Assembly: GCF_007004735.1 (NCBI RefSeq)
Contig: NZ_SSNL01000004.1
Coordinates: 620,001 to 684,000, forward strand
Origin: Salinigranum halophilum
GTDB lineage: Archaea > Halobacteriota > Halobacteria > Halobacteriales > Haloferacaceae
Reading direction: 5' to 3'
DNA: 64,000 bases
Below are positions 52,154-60,398 of the stretch, one piece after another. Within the stretch, counting starts at the first letter, position 1. Each line of letters starts with the position of its first letter. Position numbers and translations under genes: made by a program. The notes below the pieces were generated by a model. That model did no database searches. It had not been told where the DNA came from and worked only from the letters and a program-made list of their open reading frames with translations.

Positions 52154-52279
52154 TGGCTGTGACGACGGTCAGAACCCATGTCGAATCGGAACTGACGCCT
52201 GAACGTGACGGCTTTACCCGGTGCTAGATATCAGTATATTTGTGCCAAAGCTAATATGCTTACTCGAGAGAGGTAACGT

Positions 52280-52834
52280 ATGACCAACGACCTCGCCGAC
52301 GTGAACGAGCGTGTCGCCGAGGAGTGGACGTCCGAGACCACTCCCGGCGAACGCGTTCGCACCGTGATGAAGCGGACGTACGACCCGCAGTCGGTTGCCA
52401 CCATCGCCGAGCGCGCGCTGACCTCAGAGACGACCGCACGCAAGCATCTCGGCGTCCTCGCCGAAGACGGGGTCGTCGAGGCAGTCTCTCTCCCCGATAC
52501 GCGCGGAACGTGGTACAAACGCTCTTCGCGCTCGGTCGTCCTCGAACGTGCGGGGCAGATACTCGACTCGGTCGATGTCGAGACCCTGTCGGAACGCGTC
52601 ACGGAGCTTCGCGAGACCGTTCGTGAATTCGAGGAACAGACCGGTGCAGAATCTCCACGCGCCGCGGCCATCGCTGGAGCGGATCTGGACTCGGCGGCAA
52701 TGACGGAATGGCAGACGACACGTCGGAATCTGAAGCTTGCACGGGCCGCACTCGCGCTCGCGGACGCGACTGATGCTGTCGAGGGTGACACGGGAACCAC
52801 CGAGCACGGCGACCCAGCCGGTGTCATCGGCTGA
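52280..52834 (+). CDS. Winged-helix regulator (ArsR-like, first gene of a pair)
   Basis: A 184-residue protein. The HTH (YDPQSVATIAERALTSETTARKHLGVLAEDGVVEAV) is followed by TRGTWYKRS and a long coiled-coil-like helix (VETLSERVTELRETVREFEEQTG). This architecture is frequent in haloarchaeal plasmids and islands. It is followed 3 bp later by a short gene of unknown family, forming a two-gene unit that may be toxin-antitoxin-like. A TATA-like tract lies at about 52236-52260. Confidence 0.8.
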   Translation: MTNDLADVNERVAEEWTSETTPGERVRTVMKRTYDPQSVATIAERALTSETTARKHLGVLAEDGVVEAVSLPDTRGTWYKRSSRSVVLERAGQILDSVDVETLSERVTELRETVREFEEQTGAESPRAAAIAGADLDSAAMTEWQTTRRNLKLARAALALADATDAVEGDTGTTEHGDPAGVIG

Positions 52835-52837
52835 CGT

Positions 52838-53302
52838 ATGCGATATGCTGAATCTCACTCGCTACGTGGCGCCATCGATGCTGGCGCGCTCCATGACTTT
52901 CGCTCCGAGTTCGAACGCCTCGACCCACTCGCAAGCGGGTCGCTGGACGACCCACTGAGTCCAACTGAATTGCGTCTCCATCTGGATGACGGGATTGGCG
53001 AGGCGACGAGTGCGACCATCACCGTCCGGTGGTCAGTGCGGGACGACTACAACGTTCACTACAGCGACGATACGGATCGAAATCTCCGATGGGACGTACA
53101 TCCGCACGACTACACCGACCCCAACGGTGACGGTCACTACCACCCACCGCCGAACGCGGCGAGCGACGACGCCGACGTCGAAGCGTCCTGTATCACGGTC
53201 ACGGAACTCGTCCTCGTCGCCCGTGCCGTCCATCAGTTGTGGCGGGCTGGGTACGACAGCGGGATTGTCGACCCGCTCAATGACGCGAACAACTCACCAT
53301 AG
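52838..53302 (+). CDS. Unknown protein paired with the winged-helix regulator
   Basis: A 154-residue acidic protein. The centre WSVRDDYNVHYSDDTDRNLRW, with later HPHDY and GHYHPPP, is rich in His, Asp and Tyr and could bind a metal. The C-terminus (ITVTELVLVARAVHQLWRAGY) is a helix. No family was recognised. Immediate linkage to the HTH gene suggests a functional pair. Confidence 0.7.
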   Translation: MRYAESHSLRGAIDAGALHDFRSEFERLDPLASGSLDDPLSPTELRLHLDDGIGEATSATITVRWSVRDDYNVHYSDDTDRNLRWDVHPHDYTDPNGDGHYHPPPNAASDDADVEASCITVTELVLVARAVHQLWRAGYDSGIVDPLNDANNSP

Positions 53303-53353
53303 CGGTAGTCGTGGGAACGGTCAGAGCTGGTCTCGCACTCACTGAGCGATCTG

Positions 53354-53779
53354 TTAGCTGTACGTGTCATACACCGAGCGTCCGGTTTGGAGTGTTTCGT
53401 ACACGTTAACTGCATCAATATGGCCATATTCGTGTGCGAGAACGTTTCTGAACCCGATCGCGGAGACAATCGTGGTCATCGTCTGTTCGTTGATGACACC
53501 CTCTTCGTGCAAAACACGAACAGCCCCCGTGGCAGTCTAGCCCTCGAAGTCGAACGCGCGTGTTGCGATGTGTTGGGCGAGGGCAGAACACGCCTGTATC
53601 GCGTTCTCGAACATCCGTTCGACCGCACGCTGTTCGGTCGTACTCTCGACTTGGAGTGCGGCCTTCGCAATGTGGAAGACCCAATCGCGTACGTTGAGCA
53701 GTCGCCAAACGACACGGAGCAGGTACTCCACCCGTCTTGACAGCACCGTTCTGCGGAGATCGATCCTGGTCTCACCCAC
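53354..53779 (-). pseudogene. HepT-like HEPN ribonuclease gene with frameshift
   Basis: From ATG 53779 the frame reads a helical N-terminus (TTEQRAVERMFENAIQACS, ALAQHIATRAFDFEG) and stops at 53537. The adjacent frame then continues AVRVLHEEGVINEQTMTTIV and GFRNVLAHEYGHID and ends at 53354. RNVLAHEY is the HEPN RxxxxH catalytic site of HepT toxins. The two halves join by one indel near 53525-53540. The cognate MNT gene is not adjacent; the next gene upstream is of another type. Confidence 0.75.
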
Positions 53780-53785
53780 CCTGAC

Positions 53786-54541
53786 TCAGCCGTGCGTGGG
53801 CCCTGGGATGGTCTCGACGACGAGGGCAGGGAGAGCAGCCGGGTCCATCCACGAGTGAAACCGACTGTGGAGTTCGAACTTTCTGAATTTGTTTTTGTGT
53901 GGCCAACTGTACGACGCAGGTGGTTCATCCGCTTCGACTCGTCTGTCCACGATGTCTTGAATCGTGTCTCGACTGAGCATCGATTCGCTCTCGGTGAGCC
54001 GTCTCGCCAGTCGCTGTTCGCGTTCGTCGGCATCGAGTTCTGAATCGAAGTAGTCGGAGAGCGTTTGCACGACGAGGTCGAAGTCGTGAGTAGGGTTCGG
54101 GTCGTAGTCACGAGCGTAAACGTAGGCTTTCTCGAAGAACGGTGGGTCGTCTATCTCTCCGAGTTCAGGTGCTTCACCACCACTGTCTTTCTCGTAAATA
54201 GCCACGATGTAGCTGCTGAACGCAGCAATTAGAGTGAACATGATGTCTTCGTCGGGCAGTCGCCGCGTTCGGAGCTGTTTGACGTCCCCGAGAATGACGG
54301 TGTACGCGCCGTACTTGTTGAGCTCGTGAGCAGTGCTTCGGAGACGGTATCGGTACGGCGAGCGATAGCTCCCGAGAATGAAATACGACGTGACCGGAGA
54401 ACGAAGTGGCGTAATCTCGTGTGCGTCGAACTCGAGAATCGCATGAAGTTCTTCTTGCTCAAGGTCGATGCCGTCCCCGATTGCGTGGGTGACGTACTCG
54501 AAGAGTTGCGTGGCGTGTGGTGGCGGTGTGGGATCTTCCAT
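53786..54541 (-). CDS. Unknown protein with possible TIR/deoxyribosyltransferase-like fold
   Basis: A 251-residue protein from ATG 54541. The first half contains SYFILGSYRSPYRYRLRSTA (a strand-glycine-strand start), GAYTVILGD, IAAFSSYIVAIYE and SGGEAPELGEID. This order resembles the Rossmann-like TIR and nucleoside 2-deoxyribosyltransferase folds, in which the glutamate of ELG contributes to catalysis. The C-terminal half is helical and charged. This is pattern reading only. The setting beside a HepT remnant and HTH pairs would suit a defence role. Confidence 0.65.
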   Translation of the reverse strand: MEDPTPPPHATQLFEYVTHAIGDGIDLEQEELHAILEFDAHEITPLRSPVTSYFILGSYRSPYRYRLRSTAHELNKYGAYTVILGDVKQLRTRRLPDEDIMFTLIAAFSSYIVAIYEKDSGGEAPELGEIDDPPFFEKAYVYARDYDPNPTHDFDLVVQTLSDYFDSELDADEREQRLARRLTESESMLSRDTIQDIVDRRVEADEPPASYSWPHKNKFRKFELHSRFHSWMDPAALPALVVETIPGPTHG

Positions 54542-54649
54542 CTTCCTACAAGGAGGGAATCCGACAACTACTGAACTAACCACGCTCTGACACTCAGCAC
54601 GAATGCCGACCGTTATTTTTAATTTACGCTATTACTTACGTTTTGTTGG

Positions 54650-54811
54650 ATGAGAGCCGACTTCGATATGGAGCGAGGCGGGCCACTTCACGAAGCCGTG
54701 AAGGAGTACGCCCGCGACCACGGGATACGCCACTCACGAGCGTACCCCGAACTCCTCCGCAAAGCACTCGAATCCGAAGGCTACGATGTCAACGACTCAG
54801 ACAGCGAATAA
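54650..54811 (+). CDS. Short helical protein overlapping tnpB start
   Basis: A 53-residue protein from ATG 54650, ending RAYPELLRKALESEGYDVND. It overlaps the tnpB start by 26 bases. The C-terminal helix pair resembles the second half of small ribbon-helix-helix proteins. Position and size parallel the RHH gene ahead of the tnpB at 43681, although the sequences are not obviously related. Confidence 0.6.
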   Translation: MRADFDMERGGPLHEAVKEYARDHGIRHSRAYPELLRKALESEGYDVNDSDSE

Positions 54812-56057
54812 AACACTGGAAGCCACGCTCGCACCACCCACGCGGTGCAAGGAGCAACGCCTCCAGCAAACGCTGTCTGAATACCGAGACGCTCTCAACG
54901 ACGCCTTCGAGCAACACTGTACCACGATGAGCGCCACGAACGACGTGGTGACGCCGTACAACCTGCCGTACCAAGCGAAAGACGCCCTCAAATCCTACGT
55001 CCCGAAACTCCACAAGACGTACAACGCCAACGAGTTGGACGACGAACACCCGCTCAGGTTCGTGAATCGAGCCGGGAAGTTCGACCACGACTCTTCGCGT
55101 GAATACGAAATCTGCTGGGAAGTCCCCCAACCCGGTCGCGGAACCAACTTCTGGATACCACTCCGACTAAATCCCGATCAAGAGGAACTGTGGGACGAGA
55201 TGCTCGATGACGAGTCGAGTACCAAAGTGGGTGAACTTCGCTTACAGAAACATCGGAAGACGTGGACACTCCACGTCACCGTCGAATACGAGATCGGAGA
55301 CACTTTCGAACTGCCCGAGAATCCGACTCGGGTTGGGTTCGATATTGGCGAGTCGATGTTGGTCACGGGCTGTGCCCTCCACCACGACACTCCCACGAAC
55401 CCACTGTTAATCAACGGGAAGGAGGCCAAGCGAATCCGCAAAGAGATGTTCACGACGCTCAAGCGCCTCCAAAAGCGAGACGCTTCTGAGTGGCGCGTCG
55501 AAGAACGCTTCTCGTACTACCAGAACCGACTCACAGACATCATCGAGAAAGCATCTCGTGAGTCAGTCGAGTACGCTCGTCAGTTCGAGAACCCTGTCAT
55601 CGTGATGGAGGACTTGGCGTCCATCCGTGAGTCGCTGGACTACGGGAAGTATATGAATCGACGCCTGCACTCGTGGGCGTTCGCTCGATTGCAAGGACGT
55701 ATCGAGGACAAGGCGAAGGATGCGGGGATTCCGGTTCGGTACGTTCACCCGCAGTACACGAGCAAGACGTGCCACTCGTGCAAGCACGTTGGGTATCGGC
55801 CTCGGCAAGCCGAGTTCAAGTGCAAGAACTCCGAGTGCCACGTATCGACGTTTCAAGCGGATATTAACGCGAGTGCGAACATCGCACGTCGCGTGGACCC
55901 GAGGGGAGAGAGCCTGCCGTGGAAACAGGCAGGCGATGACTCGCCACAGGACGGGAGCGGTTGTGACACCGCCACGACTCAGTGTGAGCAGAGCGTACCA
56001 GCGCAGATGAAACTCACACCGTTTCAAGAGTTGAAACCCACTGCCAGTGACGAGTAA
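54786..56057 (+). CDS. tnpB: TnpB, RNA-guided nuclease family (complete RuvC triad)
   Basis: A 423-residue protein. RuvC-I GFDIGESMLVT, RuvC-II IVMEDLASI, a zinc site CHSC and CKNSEC (an unusual second spacing), and RuvC-III QADINASAN are present. It belongs to a different subfamily from the other copies. The start overlaps the 53-residue gene, implying coupled translation. Confidence 0.9.
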   Translation: MSTTQTANKTLEATLAPPTRCKEQRLQQTLSEYRDALNDAFEQHCTTMSATNDVVTPYNLPYQAKDALKSYVPKLHKTYNANELDDEHPLRFVNRAGKFDHDSSREYEICWEVPQPGRGTNFWIPLRLNPDQEELWDEMLDDESSTKVGELRLQKHRKTWTLHVTVEYEIGDTFELPENPTRVGFDIGESMLVTGCALHHDTPTNPLLINGKEAKRIRKEMFTTLKRLQKRDASEWRVEERFSYYQNRLTDIIEKASRESVEYARQFENPVIVMEDLASIRESLDYGKYMNRRLHSWAFARLQGRIEDKAKDAGIPVRYVHPQYTSKTCHSCKHVGYRPRQAEFKCKNSECHVSTFQADINASANIARRVDPRGESLPWKQAGDDSPQDGSGCDTATTQCEQSVPAQMKLTPFQELKPTASDE

Positions 56058-56197
56058 CTGGCATTCCCACCGTGTGGGAAGCCCCGTCGTTTACCGCGGG
56101 GAGGATGTCACGGCAGGTGTCCGCTCCGGCTATCGTATCTCTTGATCAATCTATGTTAAATATTCTCTCGTTCTAACACTGGTGTAGGTGAATTATT

Positions 56198-56728
56198 ATG
56201 AGTGCTGGTCACCTACATCCGATAATGTCCGAACCCGCTGGCTCCAGTGCGAACGAACACATGCCCGACCCGTTCGGAGAGCAGCAACGCGTGTTCAAAC
56301 TCCTCTCTCAGGATACGCGTCACAAGATTATCCAGATGCTCCTCGGGCATCCTGACCATCTCGCATCACTCGACGAACTCGTCTACATGACCGGCAAGAG
56401 CAGCGGTGCGATTCGAAACCAGTTGGACGAGTTAGAAGCAGCGGACATCGTCGATGTGTACCCACACCTCGAAAACATGGACGAACGCGAGTATCCCGCG
56501 AAGTTCTACGGATTTACCCCCCACGGCGTGCGGCTCTTGGCGCAGTACAATTACCTCTCGGGGCTCCCCGTGATGCGTGCCCTCTACGACCGAACGAAGA
56601 AGGACGAAAAGGTCGAGACCCATGAAGAAGCTCCACGCCCGTCACTCCCCGAGGTGGTCGAGAACGCGCTCACGTTCGACGAGTCTGGAACGCGTGTGGA
56701 AGAAGAGACGCCGACGCATGGGTCATGA
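56198..56728 (+). CDS. Winged-helix transcriptional regulator
   Basis: A 176-residue protein from ATG 56198 (ATG 56225 possible). The HTH region FKLLSQDTRHKIIQMLLGHPDHLASLDELVYMTGKSSGAIRNQLDELEAADIV is ArsR/PadR-like, followed by KFYGFTPHGVRLLAQYN, typical of haloarchaeal wing regions. The C-terminal tail is Glu/Thr-rich. A TATA-like TTAAATATTC lies about 40 bp upstream. It stands alone; the target is unknown. Confidence 0.82.
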   Translation: MSAGHLHPIMSEPAGSSANEHMPDPFGEQQRVFKLLSQDTRHKIIQMLLGHPDHLASLDELVYMTGKSSGAIRNQLDELEAADIVDVYPHLENMDEREYPAKFYGFTPHGVRLLAQYNYLSGLPVMRALYDRTKKDEKVETHEEAPRPSLPEVVENALTFDESGTRVEEETPTHGS

Positions 56729-56842
56729 CGACTCGAGTCGCTGCGTGCCCGACGTTGCGCTCGTTGGCAGTGGTGACCACGGCGACGGAGTTGGGTGAAT
56801 CGATACCGGCTTCGTCGAGATCGTCCTCGACACCGAGACTGG

Positions 56843-57292
56843 TCAACCACGCAGGCCGTCCTCCGCAATCCGGTCAATCACGTCGCGTTGCTGGCGACGA
56901 ATCGTGTCACGTTGTTCAGCAAATGTCGTTTCAAGCTCTTGCGTGACCGTACTTCGTGGTCGGGTGTCGCCGTGTTTACGGTAGCCGGGCGGATTCGCCG
57001 TGTCGTCTTTCTGTCGTAGGTCGAACCATGACTGGAAAGCGTCGGAAAGTTCTTCGATGACTTTCTGACTGGATTGTGCGTTCAAGTCTTTCCAGCACGA
57101 CTGGTTCTTCATGTACGATTTCAGCGAGCCTTCGTCTGGGATTTTACCAATTTCGTCCCATACGCGGTCGGCTGTCCATCGTGCGACGTTCCAGATTTTG
57201 GAGGCGGAGTATCCGAGCGAATCGAGGCCATCGCAGACCTGTTGCTGGTTCTTGATGGAACCAACGTAGGTGCGCGTGACCTGAATCGCCAT
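56843..57292 (-). pseudogene. 5' fragment of a tnpB fused to foreign sequence
   Basis: From ATG 57292 about 118 residues match the N-terminus of the 34875 TnpB (SASKIWNVARW, SSQKVIEELSDAF, GYRKHGDTRPRSTVT). The frame then enters ELETTFAEQRDTIRRQQRDV and stops at 56843. The RuvC domain is missing. The new C-terminus may be the tail of another gene joined by deletion near 56940. The left-end sequence remains upstream and contains twin-hairpin copy 3. Confidence 0.75.
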
Positions 57293-57396
57293 ACATAGCC
57301 TATGTCGAATTAGTTACTTAATGATACGGGTTGGCGTGGAATATCCGGCCAGAGTGTTGTCGGTGGGTTATGTAGGAGTTGTCGGATTCACTCCCG

Positions 57397-57453
57397 TCCC
57401 CAGAACGCTTCGCGTTCTGGTGTGCAAACGAGACGCGAAGCGTCTCGTTAACG
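57397..57453. repeat. Twin-hairpin insertion, copy 3 (57 bp) in an IS left-end hairpin
   Basis: Hairpins CCAGAACGC-TTC-GCGTTCTGG and AACGAGACGC-GAA-GCGTCTCGTT are separated by TGTGC. Flanks CTCCCG and CCGTAAACGGCGGGA rejoin into a perfect 7-bp hairpin (CCCGCCG-TAAA-CGGCGGG), so the insertion split an IS end hairpin. Confidence 0.85.
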
Positions 57454-57493
57454 CCGTAAACGGCGGGATTCTCTCCTCGAAGAAAGATAGATG

Positions 57494-58020
57494 GACACCA
57501 TCCCCCGCGAGCACATCAGGGCGGTAAGTGTGGGGAGTTGACAGACACACACCACACTCGCGAGTGTAACGGTCGAAAGAGGCTGAATACTCATAAACAC
57601 ACACCTCCCTCGCGAGTGTAACGGTTGAAAGAGGCTGAATACTCACAGACACACACCATCCTCGCGAGTACATAAGGGCGGTATGTGTGGGGAGTCGACA
57701 GACACACACCTCCCTCGCGAGTGTAACGGTCGAAAGAGACTCAATACGCACACACCACACTCGCGAGTGAATATTCAGGGCATGCGGAGTCGATGACTCT
57801 CGTTTGATGACGAATACTCAGTGGTCCCCCTCACCCCATCCAGTTACACCCGCGAGGGAGGTGTGTGGCCCCAGTGACGATTCGAGGGATGCGAGAGTGA
57901 ACCTCCAGTTGTCGTCAGATACACGCGCGAAGTGACCGGGGACAACTCCATCGAGAGTTCTCGCCTCTCGAGCCCTCAAATCCGTCAATCTGCCGAACCT
58001 ACACACGCGAGGGACGTCCG
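57494..58020. other. Replication origin with ORB-like repeats upstream of orc
   Basis: Direct repeats with core CTCGCGAGTGTAACGGT start near 57557, 57609, 57661 (diverged), 57714 and 57760, spaced 52, 52, 53 and 46 bp. Inverted copies lie at 57843-57868 (TTACACCCGCGAGGGAGGTG) and more weakly near 57918 and 58000. Each core holds the palindrome CTCGCGAG. Adjacent text such as ACACACACCTCC and CGAAAGAG is also conserved. Such Orc-binding clusters next to an orc gene define haloarchaeal origins. No strongly AT-rich unwinding element was found. Confidence 0.8.
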
Positions 58021-58055
58021 GAGGTTCATGTACCAACCCGAAGGGAACAGTTCCC

Positions 58056-59282
58056 ATGAGCGAGGACGACACCGACCGAGACCCGCTGTTTCGCTACGAG
58101 CAGCCACTCTTTGCTGACGAGCAACTTCTCAAGATTTCTCACCTCCCTGGCCCAGCGCGTATCGTCGGCCGAGACAAGCACATGCAAGACGTAGCGAACG
58201 CGCTCAACCCGGCTGTCTTCGGTCAGGAGCCAACGCATCTATTCATCTTCGGGAAGACCGGGACCGGCAAGAGTCTGACCTCACGAAGTGTGTGCCAACG
58301 GGTCGTCTCAGAAGCTGCTCGGGAAGGTGTCACGGTCAACACAGCGTTCATCGACTGTGGAGAGCAAAATACCGAGGCGTCAGTCATCAAGACCATTGCT
58401 CGGACGATCAACAACCCGAACGAGACAGGGTTCTCAGTGCCCGAGCGTGGCCTGGCAACCGGTGACTACTATGCGAGACTGTGGACGGTCCTCGACACGT
58501 GCACCGACGTGGCGATACTCATCCTCGACGAAATCGATATGCTCTACGACGACGAGGTCCTGCGGAAACTCTCTCGGGCCGGTGAAAGCCGACGCCTCTC
58601 TTCGTCGAATATCGGAATCATCGGTCTCTCGAATAAGATCGACTTTCCCGAGTACCTGACCGAACGCGTCACGTCGAGTTTCCCCCACGACGAACTCGTC
58701 TTTCCACCGTACGACGCACACCAACTCCGCGAAATTCTCGAGCATCGGCGTGACGCCTTTCACGACGGCGTCTTGGCGGATGACGTTATTCCGCTCACTG
58801 CAGCGCTCGCGGCACGAGAACATGGAGATGCCCGCAAAGCGATTGATATCTTGCGCAACGCTGGCCGGCTCGCGACGAAAGCTGGTGACGACCAGGTCAC
58901 CGCTGAACACGTCCACGCTGCGAAGGAGAAGACAGAAGCTGATCGATTTGCCGAACTCATCGATGGTGCGCCGATGCAGGCGAAGCTCATTCTGTACGCA
59001 CTGACTCTCCTGACGGAGTCCCGCTCGAAAGACGAGTTCCCAACGAAGGAGATCTATCGGACGTATCAGTCGGTGGCCGCAGCCGTCGAGATGCAGACCT
59101 TGTCCGAACGGCGCGTCCAAGAGATTCTCAAAGAGCAGGACTTCCTCAACGTGATTCAATCGGAAAAACGAGGTCGCGGCCGTGGCCGTGGCATGTATGC
59201 AACGCATCGGTTGCTCGAAGATGCCGAGGTGATCAAACGCGTGTTGCAGCGGGATTCGAGACTAGCAGAGCTGAGTGCGTAA
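58056..59282 (+). CDS. orc: Orc1/Cdc6 family replication initiator
   Basis: A 408-residue AAA+ ATPase. Walker A is GKTGTGKS, Walker B is AILILDEIDML, and the sensor region is GIIGLSNKIDF. The winged helix of residues 300-408 includes the basic tip GRGRGRGMYATHR. It binds the upstream repeats and loads the MCM helicase. With its own repeat set, this gene and origin form an autonomous replication unit, which points to an integrated plasmid or a secondary replicon. A TTAACCAAC inverted repeat lies 120 bp downstream. Confidence 0.93.
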   Translation: MSEDDTDRDPLFRYEQPLFADEQLLKISHLPGPARIVGRDKHMQDVANALNPAVFGQEPTHLFIFGKTGTGKSLTSRSVCQRVVSEAAREGVTVNTAFIDCGEQNTEASVIKTIARTINNPNETGFSVPERGLATGDYYARLWTVLDTCTDVAILILDEIDMLYDDEVLRKLSRAGESRRLSSSNIGIIGLSNKIDFPEYLTERVTSSFPHDELVFPPYDAHQLREILEHRRDAFHDGVLADDVIPLTAALAAREHGDARKAIDILRNAGRLATKAGDDQVTAEHVHAAKEKTEADRFAELIDGAPMQAKLILYALTLLTESRSKDEFPTKEIYRTYQSVAAAVEMQTLSERRVQEILKEQDFLNVIQSEKRGRGRGRGMYATHRLLEDAEVIKRVLQRDSRLAELSA

Positions 59283-59402
59283 TCGATGTCGAGAATTGTT
59301 TCAGAATTACGGTACGGAATTGCTCGACGACGAGCGACCGACTCAGTGTACGTACCTCCGAGTTTGTCAGGAGAGACCCACGGAAAATAATACGGAACTG
59401 TC

Positions 59403-59442
59403 TTAACCAACATTCCACCCGGATTAGGACAATGTTGGTTAA
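59403..59442. promoter_or_regulatory. TTAACCAAC inverted repeat, copy 3 (longest arms)
   Basis: TTAACCAACATT and AATGTTGGTTAA (12-bp perfect arms) with a 16-bp spacer, 120 bp after the orc stop. The right arm overlaps the start codon of a possible 62-residue frame. Confidence 0.72.
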
Positions 59443-59620
59443 CCACGCTGAAGCGTATTCAGACGCATCTCTCTGCGCTTACAATGCAATGCTCGGATTT
59501 CTGCTTCGGACTGAGCGGAACGAGGGGCTGAGCGGTGGCTACTACGACGAGTACGAACGCAACCTCGACGAGGCGGTTGTCCTCGAAACTCGGGAGCAAA
59601 TCGAGTCTGAGGCCCGGTGA
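59432..59620 (+). CDS. Possible small acidic protein downstream of orc
   Basis: A 62-residue frame whose ATG lies in the right arm of the inverted repeat. Composition (LGFLLRTERNEGL, EYERNLDEAVVLETREQIE) is plausible for a haloarchaeal helical protein, but no family was recognised and length gives little support. If real, the inverted repeat would be well placed as its operator. Confidence 0.35.
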   Translation: MLVNHAEAYSDASLCAYNAMLGFLLRTERNEGLSGGYYDEYERNLDEAVVLETREQIESEAR

Positions 59621-59840
59621 GTGTGTGCCCGAAAGCACACGAAATGAACTCTGTGTGTATGGTTGAGGTGTGCTTCACCCGTGAGCCACGGGGGGAGACT
59701 CTCGCCCGTTCGGAGTGGCTGTGCGTCGACACCACGAACAAATACTGCTGGCGTCGGTGGAACAGGACGCACAGCGCACGGTCTCAGTGGTGCGAACCAG
59801 ACGGCTAGCGTTATGTCATCGCTCGTGTTCGACACAGCCG

Positions 59841-60398
59841 ATGGATGCCGTTATCGAAGCAATCCAACGCGGAATCCACGGTGAACTCGTCGGGAGCGGG
59901 CCGAAGACCGTCCAGTGTGACCTCACCAGCGATCACGGCCCGAATCGACTCATCGACCCCGCAGAGCCTGTGCAGTACGAACTCATCCGCGTCGTCGACA
60001 TCCCGATCATCGAGCGGACAGTCTTGCCCTCCAAGACGTGGGTTCCCGACCTGTTGCGCTGTCCCGCCTGTGAGCGATCCAGTCTGGGAGAGCCGACCAA
60101 AGGGTACGACGAAGCCCTGGTCGAGCTCAGACTCTCAGACTCGGGCGACGGATACACCATCGACGCGACGGACCTCCGGGTACTCGAGTACTCGCCGGCG
60201 ACTGATGGCGTGCACCAACCACACGTCCCCGAATGGATACTCAGGATCGCACAGCAACAGGTCGACCCCGGGCTCTACCGCGTCTCTCGACTGCAAACCG
60301 CCACTGAGGACCTCCACCGGGTAGGAGAACACGACCGTGCCGCACAGATTTCCGAACTCCTCGAGATTGCACGCGGGCTTACCGACGCTCGTGAGTGA
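59841..60398 (+). CDS. Hypothetical protein near orc, possible zinc-binding
   Basis: A 185-residue protein from ATG 59841. A CPAC pair lies in DLLRCPACERSS; a second CxxC is not visible, so zinc binding is doubtful. The N-terminus (AIQRGIHGELVGSGPKTVQCDLT) and C-terminus (DLHRVGEHDRAAQISELLEIARGL) look structured. Proteins of this size are often found near plasmid-type origins in haloarchaea, but no role is known to me. Confidence 0.65.
   Translation: MDAVIEAIQRGIHGELVGSGPKTVQCDLTSDHGPNRLIDPAEPVQYELIRVVDIPIIERTVLPSKTWVPDLLRCPACERSSLGEPTKGYDEALVELRLSDSGDGYTIDATDLRVLEYSPATDGVHQPHVPEWILRIAQQQVDPGLYRVSRLQTATEDLHRVGEHDRAAQISELLEIARGLTDARE

Larger units (their letters stand above)
54640..56112 (+). 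mobile_element. IS1341-type element with tnpB and a small upstream gene
   Basis: The right end has a CCCCG/CGGGG hairpin near 56082-56101 followed by GAGGATGTCAC, the same tail as other right ends here. The left boundary is unclear, near the AT-rich 54615-54645. No tnpA is present. Confidence 0.65.

Noticed and set aside
56728-56840. Possible gene fragment on the minus strand (EAGIDSPNSVAVVTTANERN)
   Set aside because: It reads like protein, but it is short, has no start and is not recognised. It is not enough for a feature.
57541-57780. CRISPR array suggested by regularly spaced repeats
   Set aside because: Only five cores, conserved sequence extends between them, some copies are inverted, and an orc gene follows. 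An origin explains this better. No cas genes were seen.
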